In this document: positions 46,771 through 57,644 of the stretch, in pieces
How positions within the stretch are numbered: position 1 is the stretch's first letter
Layout of the letters: each line of letters begins with the position of its first letter
Origin: Takakia lepidozioides
Taxonomy: Eukaryota > Streptophyta > Takakiopsida > Takakiales > Takakiaceae
DNA: 64,000 nt
Assembly (NCBI GenBank): GCA_030704615.1
Contig: CM060731.1
Span: forward strand, 92,918,756 to 92,982,755
Reading direction: 5' to 3'
Notes under the pieces: generated by a model
Databases searched by the model: none
Told to the model about the DNA's origin: nothing
The model's input: only the letters and a program-made list of their open reading frames with translations
Program-made: the position numbers and the translations under genes

Positions 46771-48111
46771 GGAAATGCGGTAACGCATTTCCATCCAGCA
46801 AGCACGGTATGTGAAGGTGGAACGGAAATGCGGTACCGCATTTCCGTTCTGATTGAGAATTATGAACAAAGGGAATAGAAATGCGGCACCGCATATCCGC
46901 CCGGGTGAGACCTTAACACTCTCCAGAACGGAAATGCGATAACGTATTTCCATCCAGAAAGCACGGTATGTGAAGGTGGAACGGAAATGCGGTACCGCAT
47001 TTCCGTTCTGATTGAGAATTATGAACAACGGGAACAGAAATGCGGCACCGCATTTCCGTCCGAGTCGCACTTTCCGACATTCCAGAACGGAAATGCGGCG
47101 CCGCATTTCCATTTTGTATCTGATGCAGCGAGCCGAGTGCAATTCCGACCGCTTGAGACATTCATACTATCCAGAACGGAAATGCGGTGCCGCATTTCCG
47201 TTCTGACTGAAAATCGTGAACCATCGGAACTGAAATGCGGCAGCGCATTTCCATCCGAGTCGCACCTCCCAACATTCCAGAACGCAAATGCGGCACCGCA
47301 TTTCCGTTCTGATGAAAAATCGTGAAACATCGGAACTGAAATGCGGTACTGCATTTCCGTCGGAGTCGCACCTTCCGACATTCCAAAACGGAAATGCGGC
47401 GACGCATTACCGTTTTGTATGTGAGGCATGGAGCTGTGGAACGAAAATGCGGCACCGCATTTCCGCCAGGGTCAGACCTTAATACTCTACAGAACGGAAA
47501 TGCGGTACCGCATTTCCGTTCTGACTGAAAATCGTGAACAACGGGAACAGAAATTCGGCTCCGCATTTCCGTCCGAGTCGCACCTTCCGACATTCTCGAA
47601 CGGAAATGCGGCGCCGCATTTCCGTTTTGTATACGAGGCCTGGAGCTGTGGGACGGAAATGTGGTGCCGCATTTCCATCCATGTGAGACCTTCAAACTTT
47701 CCAGACAGAAAATGCGGCACCGCATTTCTGTTCAGGTGAGACCTCTATACTTTCCCGAACGGAAATGTGGAACGGCATTTCCGTTCATCAACTGCGGTAT
47801 GTGAAGGGGGAACGGAAATGCGGTACCGTATTTCGATTCAGATTGAAAATCATGAACCACGGGAACTGAAATGTTGTGCCGCATTTCCGTCCGAATCGCA
47901 CCTTTCGACATTCCTGAACGGAAATGCGGCGCCGCATTTCCCTTTTGTATCTCATACATGGAGCTGTGGGACGGAAATGCGGCACCGTATTTCCGTTCAA
48001 CAACTAAGGTATGTGAAGGTGGAACTGAAATGCGGTGCCGCATTTTCTTCCAACAAGTACGGATGTGTAGCTTCGTGATGGTACTTAACGGAAATGCGGC
48101 GCCGCATTCGC
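46771..48111. repeat. Palindrome array P5a, exact 53-base period
   Basis: 25 palindromes of 22 bases (half-site GGAAATGCGG, mirror CCGCATTTCC, variable central pair). Centres read at 46781, 46834, 46887, 46940, 46993, 47046, 47099, 47188, then every 53 bases (47241, 47294, 47347 and so on) to 48036, then 48100. Only two steps differ: 89 and 64. The 31-base spacers are not unique: they fall into about five types that recur in order, so this is a higher-order tandem array, not a CRISPR. It lies between the 5' ends of T4 (minus) and copy B (plus). Confidence 0.95.
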
Positions 48112-48460
48112 ATTTTCACTCCAACTCATCAGACGCTGGGACGGAAATGCCTTGAAATGTGAACACGTGGAGCAACGGAATTGCGGCACATGTCTGCACT
48201 CTATCTGACTGAAGTGGCATGAGGCGGCGCGGCCTGACCGTTGGATAATGATGTTTGTTTTTCGGACGGCAGGCGTACCCTGAACGATTCGAATTTTGTA
48301 ATGACGCAAAGTCCACGAGGAGACACTTTCGTCCAACCCTTTCGAACCCAAGTGGTGCATCACCGCCGTTTCATCTACTTTTGTCGTGTCTCCTCAGTCA
48401 CCCCTCTTGCACCCTTTCCATCTGCACTCTTTGCCCCTTTTCCCTGTCTCTGTTCTTCTT

Positions 48461-51400
48461 ATGCTCGAACCTGAGAGGGGGGGATTTTGTGCACCATACA
48501 GGAGACCTCGTCGCAAGCTCCGAAAATTATACTTCGGACGTAGGCCAAAGGGGAGGAAGCAGATGCGTCTACAGGAGGAGATTGCCATCTCCGAGCAGCA
48601 GGCCACTCAGGCAACCCAGCCACCAGTGAGAGCTCCATGCGATCGGGCTGCGCGCAGCTGATCGAGCACCGAACCCCCCATTTTGCTTCTGTAATTCTTA
48701 GACTGAATGCTAGGAGACTTGAATGCAGAACATGTTTGCATGCCTAACAGGAAAGGTGGACGTGCTGGAGGGATCGCAGGAATCCGAAGAGCCGCAGGAA
48801 GAGTCCGAGGAGCTAGCTGCAGCACGTACACCCACCCGATCCCTGAGCGCGGGTATTCCTGCCGGGCCTAGCCTGTGCGTTTCAAAGACGCGGCTTCGAA
48901 GGGCAAGTTCAAAGCCCCAGAGATCGACTCGCGTTCTTCGGTCATGGAGAATCGCCAGCAGGGGTCGGGCCCTTCTCCAGCAAAGTCGAAGGAAGAAGCA
49001 GCCCGTCCCTCTACTGGTTTCTGAACCGGCTCAGGCCGCTTCACCCCCACCAACGCGAATGAAGCAGCCTGGTAAAAGACAGATTCAATTGCAGCAGACA
49101 CCTTCACCTGCAAGGATGAGGAAGCAGAAGGCAATCAGGGCGACGGCCGAACAATCTCCCGCAAAACCGCTTCCACGAGCTGAAGCTCAGTTCCTGGAGG
49201 ATTTCCCGCCTGCAGATGTTGGGGCCGACTCTGCTGCAGCGAAGGCAATGGGATCGACCGTTTCTGTCGATTTGGTACCGGAGGAGGGTGCTGCCGCTCA
49301 ACGTTCGCAGCAAGACCTCACCACCGATGAGCAAGCAGGCCCGGAGGAGGCCTCTGCAATGGCAGAATTGCCCGCAGACAGGCCCCAGAGTGCAGCTCCA
49401 GTTGAGGATGCTCCAGCTGCTCAGCCACTACCGGCACCTACAGACATGTCTCCGAAGGATTTCAAAAGTGCAGCGGATAAAATGTTGGAGGAGACACACA
49501 GTAGCATTGGCAGAGTTCTGGGCAGCAGGGTATTCCAGCGGACTCTTCGAATCTCCACTCTGTCGCATGGTCTCCCTTCCCATCGTCAGGCAGGCCCTTC
49601 CCGGAGATGTGGATAAGCTCAAGTTTGCATTTCGAGAAGGGTACCGTCTGGGATCGGCAGCGTTTTACGTTTCCATTGAGAATGAGGACGGCAAAACTCG
49701 TGGACCCACTGCCGATGAATTGTCAACATGGGATACCCACTAGCACACTCGCAACAACGAATTCGAGGCGACGCTGAAGGGTGATCCAGACTTCGGCCAT
49801 ATGTCGGGTAAAATGTTCTTTGTGTGGGACAGGAATCACCGACTTCTCGCCTGGTGGGAGTACATCAAGCAGAACCATGCCAAGCACATTGGCTGGCATT
49901 ACATGGTGGAGTGTGTCATCCTCAAGGTGAAGGCGGCAGACTCCTCCTTGCTCAAGAATGCCATGGCGGACCTCAACTCGTAAGATACTCATACCCTCCC
50001 AAGCACGTTCGAAATGCGGTGCCGCATTTCGGTTTCCAATCTGTTTTGTTTCCGTGCTTTCGTGGACTGAACTGGAGAGTGTGCCTTGCAGGGTCACTGA
50101 AAATGCGTACGTGCATACCCACATGGCACATATGCTGTACAGGGTGAGGAAAACTGGTCTCACTGATCCGCACATGTTCGCGGAAATGCTGGAGCCCGAG
50201 CTCATTCAGAAAGCCGTGGCAAAAACTGACCGGACATGGTATCGTCTCACTATGGATGGAATGGTGGAGGTGATATACGAAGTAAGTCGTCCTCCGATTT
50301 CCCTCTGCTCATCCTTCAGATTGAAATTTCCAGTAATCTTTCCACATGAATCGAATGTAACGCTTCTGCATGTTTTTGTTGGCAGTCAAACATCAAGCTG
50401 GATTTGGCCCATGCCAAACGCTTCTTCATGGAAAGTGAGGGGCAGGTCAAAACGTTGCAGTCATTGACTGAGCACTTGAAGGAAGCCGGTGTCAAGTCCA
50501 GAACCAAATACAAGTCAAAGCTTGTGAAGCTGGTGGCAATTGCAGATCCGGCACTTGGAAAGGACTTCATCCCCGAGATTGCAAAACACTATTCTCGGGC
50601 CATGCAGCCGACCATGCAATTGGAGAAACTGCATCACCTCTCAACGGCATGTGTTGAGGCGAAAGAGAAGGTGAGGTTTCAATGCACTGAAGTTCCTTCC
50701 TAGCAATAGCCACTCTCTTCCAGCTCCTGACATTGGATCGGAAATGGCAGACACGGTGGCTGTCGATCTGGAATGCATCCGAGAGCATAAGGACAATGTG
50801 GTCTTTTCCACTGGAAGTTTCCGACCCTGCAGTGGATGTGTGGCTCAACCGCATGACTTGGTGGTTCCAGGTAATTCAAGGTACTTCCCCAGATTTGCTT
50901 TTCTGAAATGAATTCCCTGAACTGCTACGTGACAATGCATTTGGGAATCGCAGGTAATGTCGAATGCGAAGGAGCAAGTCGTAATGCACACAAATTCGTT
51001 CGGCTTGTACGTCAAATGGGATGGAACACAGACATTGGAAGACTACGTGACACGTTTCAGATGTGCGTACAAGGACAACCTTTTCGCCAGAGAGCTACAG
51101 ACAGCAAGAAGGAGCGTGGAGTTTACACATCAGGAGGGAGCGGGGAAAGCTGCAATGCGAATTGTTTACAGGTGAAGCACAGCTGCCCTTGTATGCGAAG
51201 CCTGGTTACGAGGTTTGTCTCGGAAATGCGGCACCGCATTCGCATTTTTGTTTTCGGTGGCACTCTGCGAGTAGGTTCGTCCAATCTTATGCTCACGCAT
51301 GCTGACTGCCTTGCAGGTATATGAAATACGTGCTCCTTCAGACAGGGGCCCTGGCTCAAGAGCCCCCGTTCTTCATGGCTTGGACCGTGGCGGGCCCAAG

Positions 51401-53658
51401 CTGTGTCTACACACCCGAGATGCAGAAACAATGGCATCCCGCGCATCTCGTTGGATGCCCCTGGTACCTGGATATGTCTGGCGGTATTGTTGACGAGTCT
51501 GAGAAAGATCTGCACGCCTTGGCAGAAGAGAAGAGAAAGGAAAGACGTGTCCCTGCTGGGCCAAAGTCGGCAAAGGAATCTGCTGCTCTGGAAGAATCCA
51601 GAAAGGCAGCTGAGATGGCACAAAAGACGGTGGATGCAGCTGTGCAGGCCCAACAGAAGGGGTCGAAGAAGAGGACTCGCCAGCAAGGAGCAGCTGTTGT
51701 GACACCCGCCAAAACGAAGAAGCAGAAACAGCCTGTTCAGGAAGAGGGTGAGGAAGAGGACTCCGATGGAGACTTTGCAACCAGCCCACCCCCCCAAACG
51801 CAGGCTGCCTCCCCTGTGCCCACCGTTGTCACGAGAGGCACGAGAACTGGCTCGGCAAAGAAGCACTCTTCAACCCCCCAGGGGGGCACCCTTTCGAGCC
51901 GGTGGAAATGAAGAGGCCGAAAGTGGCTCCCGAAACTGTAGTCCAGTGTGTAAATGAGAGTTTCTTGGGGCTTTGGATGGACGGGCAGCCAAGTTGGCAT
52001 ACATGAAGACCATGGAGGGTCTGAAGGGCAGAGCACTGAAGAAGGCGACTGCCGAAGAGCCTTCCGACACCCAGGATTTCAGAATATGGTCTCGTTCTTT
52101 GAGAGGGTGTGTGCAGACAAGGATTGTAGGAGGGGCGGAAATGCCACCGAGTGGTTCTTGCGATATGATCATCTTGGATATTCCGGACGGAGAGCCTGTG
52201 GAAGGACTGCAAGCTTTGCCATCTTGGAACAGGTACTCGGAGGACTTTTGGAAGAAAGGATTCGGGCTTGCCCGCATGGTGTTGGACGACAGAGGCTGTG
52301 TGGTTGTCCTGGCAGAGGAGAAAAAACACTCAGACAGGAATTGCGAAGTGGACCCGCAAGAGCGCCGTCCCGATTCTGAAAAGAAGTGGACGTGCATCAA
52401 CACACGGGCCTTCGGTCGGAAGGGAAGAAGGTGATTACGACACTGGCACTCGTCCATTCATTTGCTTGGGTGTTTTCAAATGCGGTGCCGCATTCGGTTT
52501 CTAATCGTTCCCCCCTGTGTATGCAGACGAAGCAGTTCGATGCATACTGCTTTGTGAAGGAGAACTCCACCTTTGCTTTCCGGAAGGAGGGAGGAAAGGT
52601 TGACCCGAACTGCGACCCCTCATTACGACGTTCTGTTCAACAACGTTCCCAAGGAACTTCTCCCTCATAGCCTCACTTCAACGGAACCCCTGCGGTACTC
52701 ACGGACTCGGAGCCCTGCCTTCATTCAGACAATTATGGAGACATGCACAGACGTGGAGGGCACAGTGCTCGACCTCATCTGTGGGACAGGTATGCAGAAT
52801 CTTGATCTATGCTGTTCTGCAAATTCTCGTTAGGATGTAGTTCGCAACATCTGAAGCGCCATGTGGTAATGTGTGGATGGCATTGTAACAGGTGCCTCAA
52901 TGTGGGCTGGGCGGTTTTCCGACCGGCACCTCTTTGCCTACGAGGAGGATTCATCCTTGTGGGGATCCCATCTGGAAGGGCTGCAACGGAATGTTAAGGC
53001 TTCCAACAGAGCGGAAGTCTCCTCGGATTCGTCGGAGTCCGAGGAAGACACAGTGGACATTGATGCGGAGGAGAACCCGGAATACGAGTGAGTGCAAACA
53101 TTGTAAGTTTGCAAAGCCTTTGGGTCATTTTTGTCAAACGAATTTCCCGACTGTGGTTCTCATTAGTCTCGTTGATGATTGTCATGTGCAGGATTGCAGG
53201 GTCCGGGTCGAAAATGTAGGGCCTACACTTCCTGCCAGGAAGAATGTCCCGTTCTTTGCGAGGGCCGACTTCATGACGAGCCCGGTGAGGGACTACTCCC
53301 TTCCTAGTTATGCAGCTAAACTCGCAAATACAGCGATTAGAAGAAGTGAGAATCCCAGTAAAGTAGAGCAGATTTTGGAGAGGGCTAGGGGGACAGAAGG
53401 ATAAGGAAAGAGTTGGCAGCAGCTCAGACAGGTAGACGGGTACGAAAGTACATATGTGATTCAGCGGATGAGAGCGACGCAGACAGGGAGGAAGACGACC
53501 CAACGGAGGTGAGATGGACAGTTCCGCAAGGGGAAGATGGGATTTTCGAAAGCCTGGCCAATGAGCAGTCCGCTGGAGATGAGAAAGGCACTGAGGGGGT
53601 GGAGGCGGAGCAGGACAGTCTAGAACAGGATGAGGATTCGGATGATTTTCAAGATTAA
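48461..53658 (+). pseudogene. Second-gene copy B: ParB-like domain plus beta-class DNA methyltransferase
   Basis: Multi-exon gene. The N-terminus at ATG 48461 is basic (RRKLRKLYFGRRPKGRKQM). A charged linker exon runs from about 48,754. The ParB-like exon has SPLCRMVSLPIV, FREGYRLGSAAFYV, then FFVWDRNHRLLAW and GWHYMVECVIL (about 49,555-49,979). Middle exons are 50,092-50,280, 50,386-50,670, 50,725-50,869, 50,953-51,170 and 51,317 onward, with a KKRTRQQ-type linker. Methyltransferase motif IV region: CDMIILDIPDG (52,160-52,195), where most enzymes have DPPY/W. Motif X: RSPAFIQTIMETC. Motif I: VLDLICGTGASMWAGRF across a GT-AG intron (52,790-52,891). The order IV-X-I is that of beta-class N4-cytosine/N6-adenine enzymes. 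An acidic tail ends at 53,658. Lesions: frame changes near 49,535, 51,910, 51,960 and 52,615 and TAG at 49,741. Introns carry the element's palindrome at 50,010, 51,222 and 52,477. Confidence 0.62.
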
Positions 53659-53794
53659 TAGAATTTTAATGAAGTCTCTGTAAATGTAAATTCTCTTCTA
53701 GAGTATATAAAGGAAAATCTCCCCGACATTCGTGACCCCTCTCCAGTGTGCATTCCAGCCACACAATCGCCCAAACCATGACGCTCCCAAAATC

Positions 53795-54499
53795 AGAAAT
53801 GGGGCACCGCATTTCCAAAATTTTGGCAACTCTAAAACCTCTTTTGGAAATGCGGCCACCGCATTTCCAAAACAAGGGAGGGACTAAATTTTCCATTTCA
53901 ATGTTGGCATAGTAAAAAGTAATCGGCCGATTGGAAATGCGGTGCCGCATTTCCAAAATTTCCTTTGTCCACACGCCAGTTTTGGCTTCTCCCGCTCATT
54001 GCATGGATGCCACCACGCTTACAGAGGTCGAACAAGGAGGTCGAACAATGAGGTCGAGATGGCGGAATTGGAAATGCGGTACCGCATTTCCATATTGGGG
54101 ATGGTCGTTGTTTGAACTGCAGGCCCATCAGCAAAAATTGGCACCGCATTCCATTGTCAAAAAAAAGTCGATGACGGACATGGAAATGCGGCGCCGCATT
54201 TCCAGAACGGACATCGCAATTTGTCCATTTGCAGACCCTCTCACGGAAATGCGGTAACGCATTCCATCGAGCTGGTCGGAAATGGGTGCACTTTTCGAAG
54301 TGTTGGACGGAAATGCGGCACCGCATTCCCTTGTCCAAAAAGAAGTTTCCATTGCCAAGCTGGAAATGCGTCGCCGCATTTGCAATGCCAACCTCGTTGT
54401 CTGTCCAATTTATAGACCCGTGTTGGTATTTCGTGTACTTGGACGGAAATGATGCACCGCATTCCAATGTCCGACATGGAAATGCGGTGTCGCATTTCG
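53795..54499. repeat. Palindrome array P5b, downstream of copy B
   Basis: Eleven palindromes or half-palindromes of the GGAAATGCGG type start at 53795, 53846, 53933, 54070, 54139 (half), 54182, 54245, 54309, 54362, 54445 and 54478. Spacing is irregular (33-137 bases), unlike P5a, and the spacers are unrelated to those of P5a. The array follows the probable polyadenylation region of copy B. Confidence 0.85.
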
Positions 54500-54978
54500 A
54501 TGCCGACATGGCGTTACTCTGGTATATTCTTGACACATGACTCTCATACGGTTACTCTGGTATATTCATCCGGACAGACAAATTGTAGAAATGAGACATC
54601 AAATTGTAAACAGTGGGCCAATTCCGACAGTTATTCAACAGAATGAAACACAATCATACAGAAGTGAGGTACGATGGGTTTATTGATCGGACACGATGTC
54701 TCACATTTACCAACTGCAGACAAAACTAAGCCTTCCTCCTTCTACATGGGCTTCACCAAGTCGACGGAACTTCGATACCCCTCAAAACAAGCTCATCACT
54801 GCTGCGGCACCTCGAGGTAAACTGCAATTCGGTCGTTCTGCTGCCCTTGCTGGAGCCGACGACAATGTCATGTCCATCAATGATACCACCATCATACATT
54901 GACAAGGTCACTGTGGGCCTCATGTGCCCGTGCGATTCGTCTTCGCAACTCAGCCGAATGTCTCCATACACTGGAAGA

Positions 54979-57644
54979 GCTCCTGCGGGTTCTTTCAAGT
55001 GTGCACATTGCAAAGAACCACCGACGTGCATGTCCATGTGCAGAGCCAAGCAATATTACGTAATCCATTTGCTCCCGGACTTGACTAGAGCTTGCATACA
55101 CGTTGGGGTCCACTGCCACCCCTTGGCGAGAGGCAACATGCGTGAGGCTGTGCAGGAAGCACACGACATCATAAAAGAGGAGGTGAAATTGAGCCCCGGA
55201 GCAGACCAAAGCAGATTCAGCTGAAGGCAGCCCACAAGATTGCTCTTGGCAAAATCATGTCTGAAGATGGTTCCGACCGAGAGCCCTTGACCGAAGACGA
55301 GATGCGTGACCTCTTGGAGTCCGTCTCGCACGTTTGTAGTCCGAATGTGCGGAATCACATCGTATCTTGCAAGCAGGAGTTCGGCAGGGGGTCGGACATG
55401 TACTCAATCCTGGAGGTGAAACGAATGACTGGATATGACTACATCCAAGGTAGCAGGTTTCCAGGGCAAGGCAGCGAATCCGATCGTTGTTACATTTTCA
55501 AAATGTCGACGTGTGGGCCTGGGAGTGGAGTCGACTTGGTCACTCGCATGACAACTGGAAACTTGTCGAATGCTTGGGTGATGTTTGATCACATCAAGCG
55601 AATTACAAACCATCAGTGGGTGACTATGGTGCGCATGTTTATGACTATCACTCCAAGAGGCTCATGACGATTGCAATCTGCGAGATGAAAGGGGAGGACA
55701 CACAGTCCGAGATGCATCTGTGGGAGGGCATAAACGAGCAGATGGCAAGGGCGGGATTGCCAGAGCCCAATTTCAGGGGATTCATGGCAGACAACGCTCA
55801 GGCCAACTGGGCAGCGGTGCGGCGTGTGTACGGTGAGGACCCCAATGTTCCAATGGAGGGGAAAGAGAGATCATGTGGATTCCATTGGATGCAGAGTCTA
55901 TCCCACTACACTACCAAATTTGTTGCTAGCTCATTCCAGGCTGAACACCGTGTCCTTTGTACGGCGTGGAAGGAGCACCCACATTTGATGACGCGGAGGT
56001 TAAGTTTGCTATCATCGAGGCTTGGTGGAACACGTCAGGTGCAGTGGAGACAACCAATCTGGGAGCATTGCACAGCTGGTTGGGGTGGTGGCATTTTCGG
56101 TATCGACAGTTCGGACAGTACATGCGGGAGGTAGGCTGCTGTCAATTTCGTTCATTTGTCTTTCTGTTACGGACATTTCGATTGGTCCCTCACCATTGTT
56201 TGTGTCATTCTAGGAGCGGTGCTTGGATTCCGACACGGACATGCCGAACACGAATATGGCAGAATCGGTCCACTCCTCCTGGCGAGCGTCTTCTGCCGCA
56301 CATCTGGTGGACGTAGTGACGGCCACAACGGAGGACATCGACAGAGCAATCATGCAGCAAGCCACGTACTACAAGTTCCTGAGCGGCAAACAATGGGGCT
56401 TTGGGCCGGACAGGGAGGAATTGTTGGTACGAACAGCTTCGAGGTCCAAGAATCCAGTGAAATGGGCGACAGCATTGCGAGAGAAGATCAAAGGGACGCC
56501 TCTGCACCGCAGAGGTGAACACCTAGAGGGGGACGTCTGGACTCGCCCTGTCAGGCGGAGGATTGAAGAGGAACCCGGGTGCGAAGAGGATTCCTGGAGA
56601 TCCGACAGGAACATTTGGACAGCACCTCGAGGTCCCGTCATGTTGCCGCACAATGTGTCTTCCAGCAGTGGAAGCCCAAGAAATTCCAGATCGCCGTCGC
56701 CTTCAACCGGGGATTTCGTGCAACAAATTCCCACCGCTCCCTTGCCCCACATTCCGCCCGCTGTTATGCAGTATGGCCAAGCCATTGTGGAGACGACTGT
56801 GTCTGCCTCACAGTGGAGAATTGCTCGCACAAAGCCGTCGTTTCGAGGAAGGTGTTCCGCAATTCGTGTGGATACACGGCAACGTTGTTTAGAGATGATA
56901 AGGAGGAATCCAGATGGGGCTGTCCCTGCTCCTACTTTTACAGGAAGATTTGTCCATGCAAAGTTTGCGGAGGCGACAACCACCCAGTTCTGGTTCTGCA
57001 GGCACGACATTATGACTTGCGTGTATGGAAAGCCCAAGTACGGCATACAGACAATGCCAGAGGCTCCCCCGGTGTGGCCGGTGGAACCAGGCTGCGATCT
57101 GAGTCAGGTTGAGGCCGACGCCCTTACCGCCGCAGGATTTCGGATGGTGCAGCGCACTGACGTGCCCAGACAACCATTTCCGCTTCCACAGCCTCCACCA
57201 CCGACCCCTGTGAGAGCAAGAACAATGGGACACGACAGCTCTAAGCATCCTACACACCGTTGGGGGAAACCGAAGAGGCGGCGACCTCCCTCAAAAGTGA
57301 ACGAGACAAGGATGGGGAATGCACTTCGGATGAACTGTACAATCCAGAGCTCGACAGAAGTGCCCCCACCAGGATTCGGGCGTGTGTATCAGATGGCCAC
57401 GGCGGGCTCAGCTGTTCGCAATGAGGTGTACACCATCACCATTTCAGAATTACCCACCTGCAATTGCACCGACTTCCAGATCATGGCGAACAAGGGGGCA
57501 TCATACTGCCCTTGCAAGCATTTGTACTACGTGTACCTAAAGAGACTCCGTTGTAATTCCACAACTCATCACTTCATACATGCACCAGGGTTGAGCCCCC
57601 AGGAGGTTCACACTCTTCTGAATATGGATCCAGGGGACCAGTGA
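54979..57644 (+). pseudogene. Transposase T5 (lacks N-terminal zinc finger)
   Basis: This is nearly identical to T4 but starts at the PAGSFKCAHCKEPP cluster, so the N-terminal domain and first zinc finger are absent. The catalytic part is present but broken by one-base losses relative to T4 near 55,202, 55,629 and 55,975. The second exon is an uninterrupted 473-codon frame (56,223-57,644) including NMAESVHSSWR, the SWIM finger (CNCTDFQIMANK, CPCKHLYYVYLKRL) and the family's C-terminus EVHTLLNMDPGDQ. The upstream frame (54,847-54,978) is unrelated sequence fused by the arm junction. Confidence 0.8.

Noticed and set aside
46588-48043. Overlapping ORFs on both strands in array P5a
   Set aside because: Open on several frames of both strands because the monomers contain few stops. 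No domain, and the same peptide repeats reflect the DNA palindrome.
46771-48111. CRISPR-like look: 22-base palindromic repeats with constant 31-base spacers
   Set aside because: Spacers recur as a few families and repeats vary in centre; no cas genes; the setting is a eukaryotic transposon. It is a higher-order tandem array.
52160-52200. Calling the methyltransferase catalytically competent
   Set aside because: The motif IV position reads DIPD instead of DPPY/W, and the gene has frame changes. Only the fold and family are supported.
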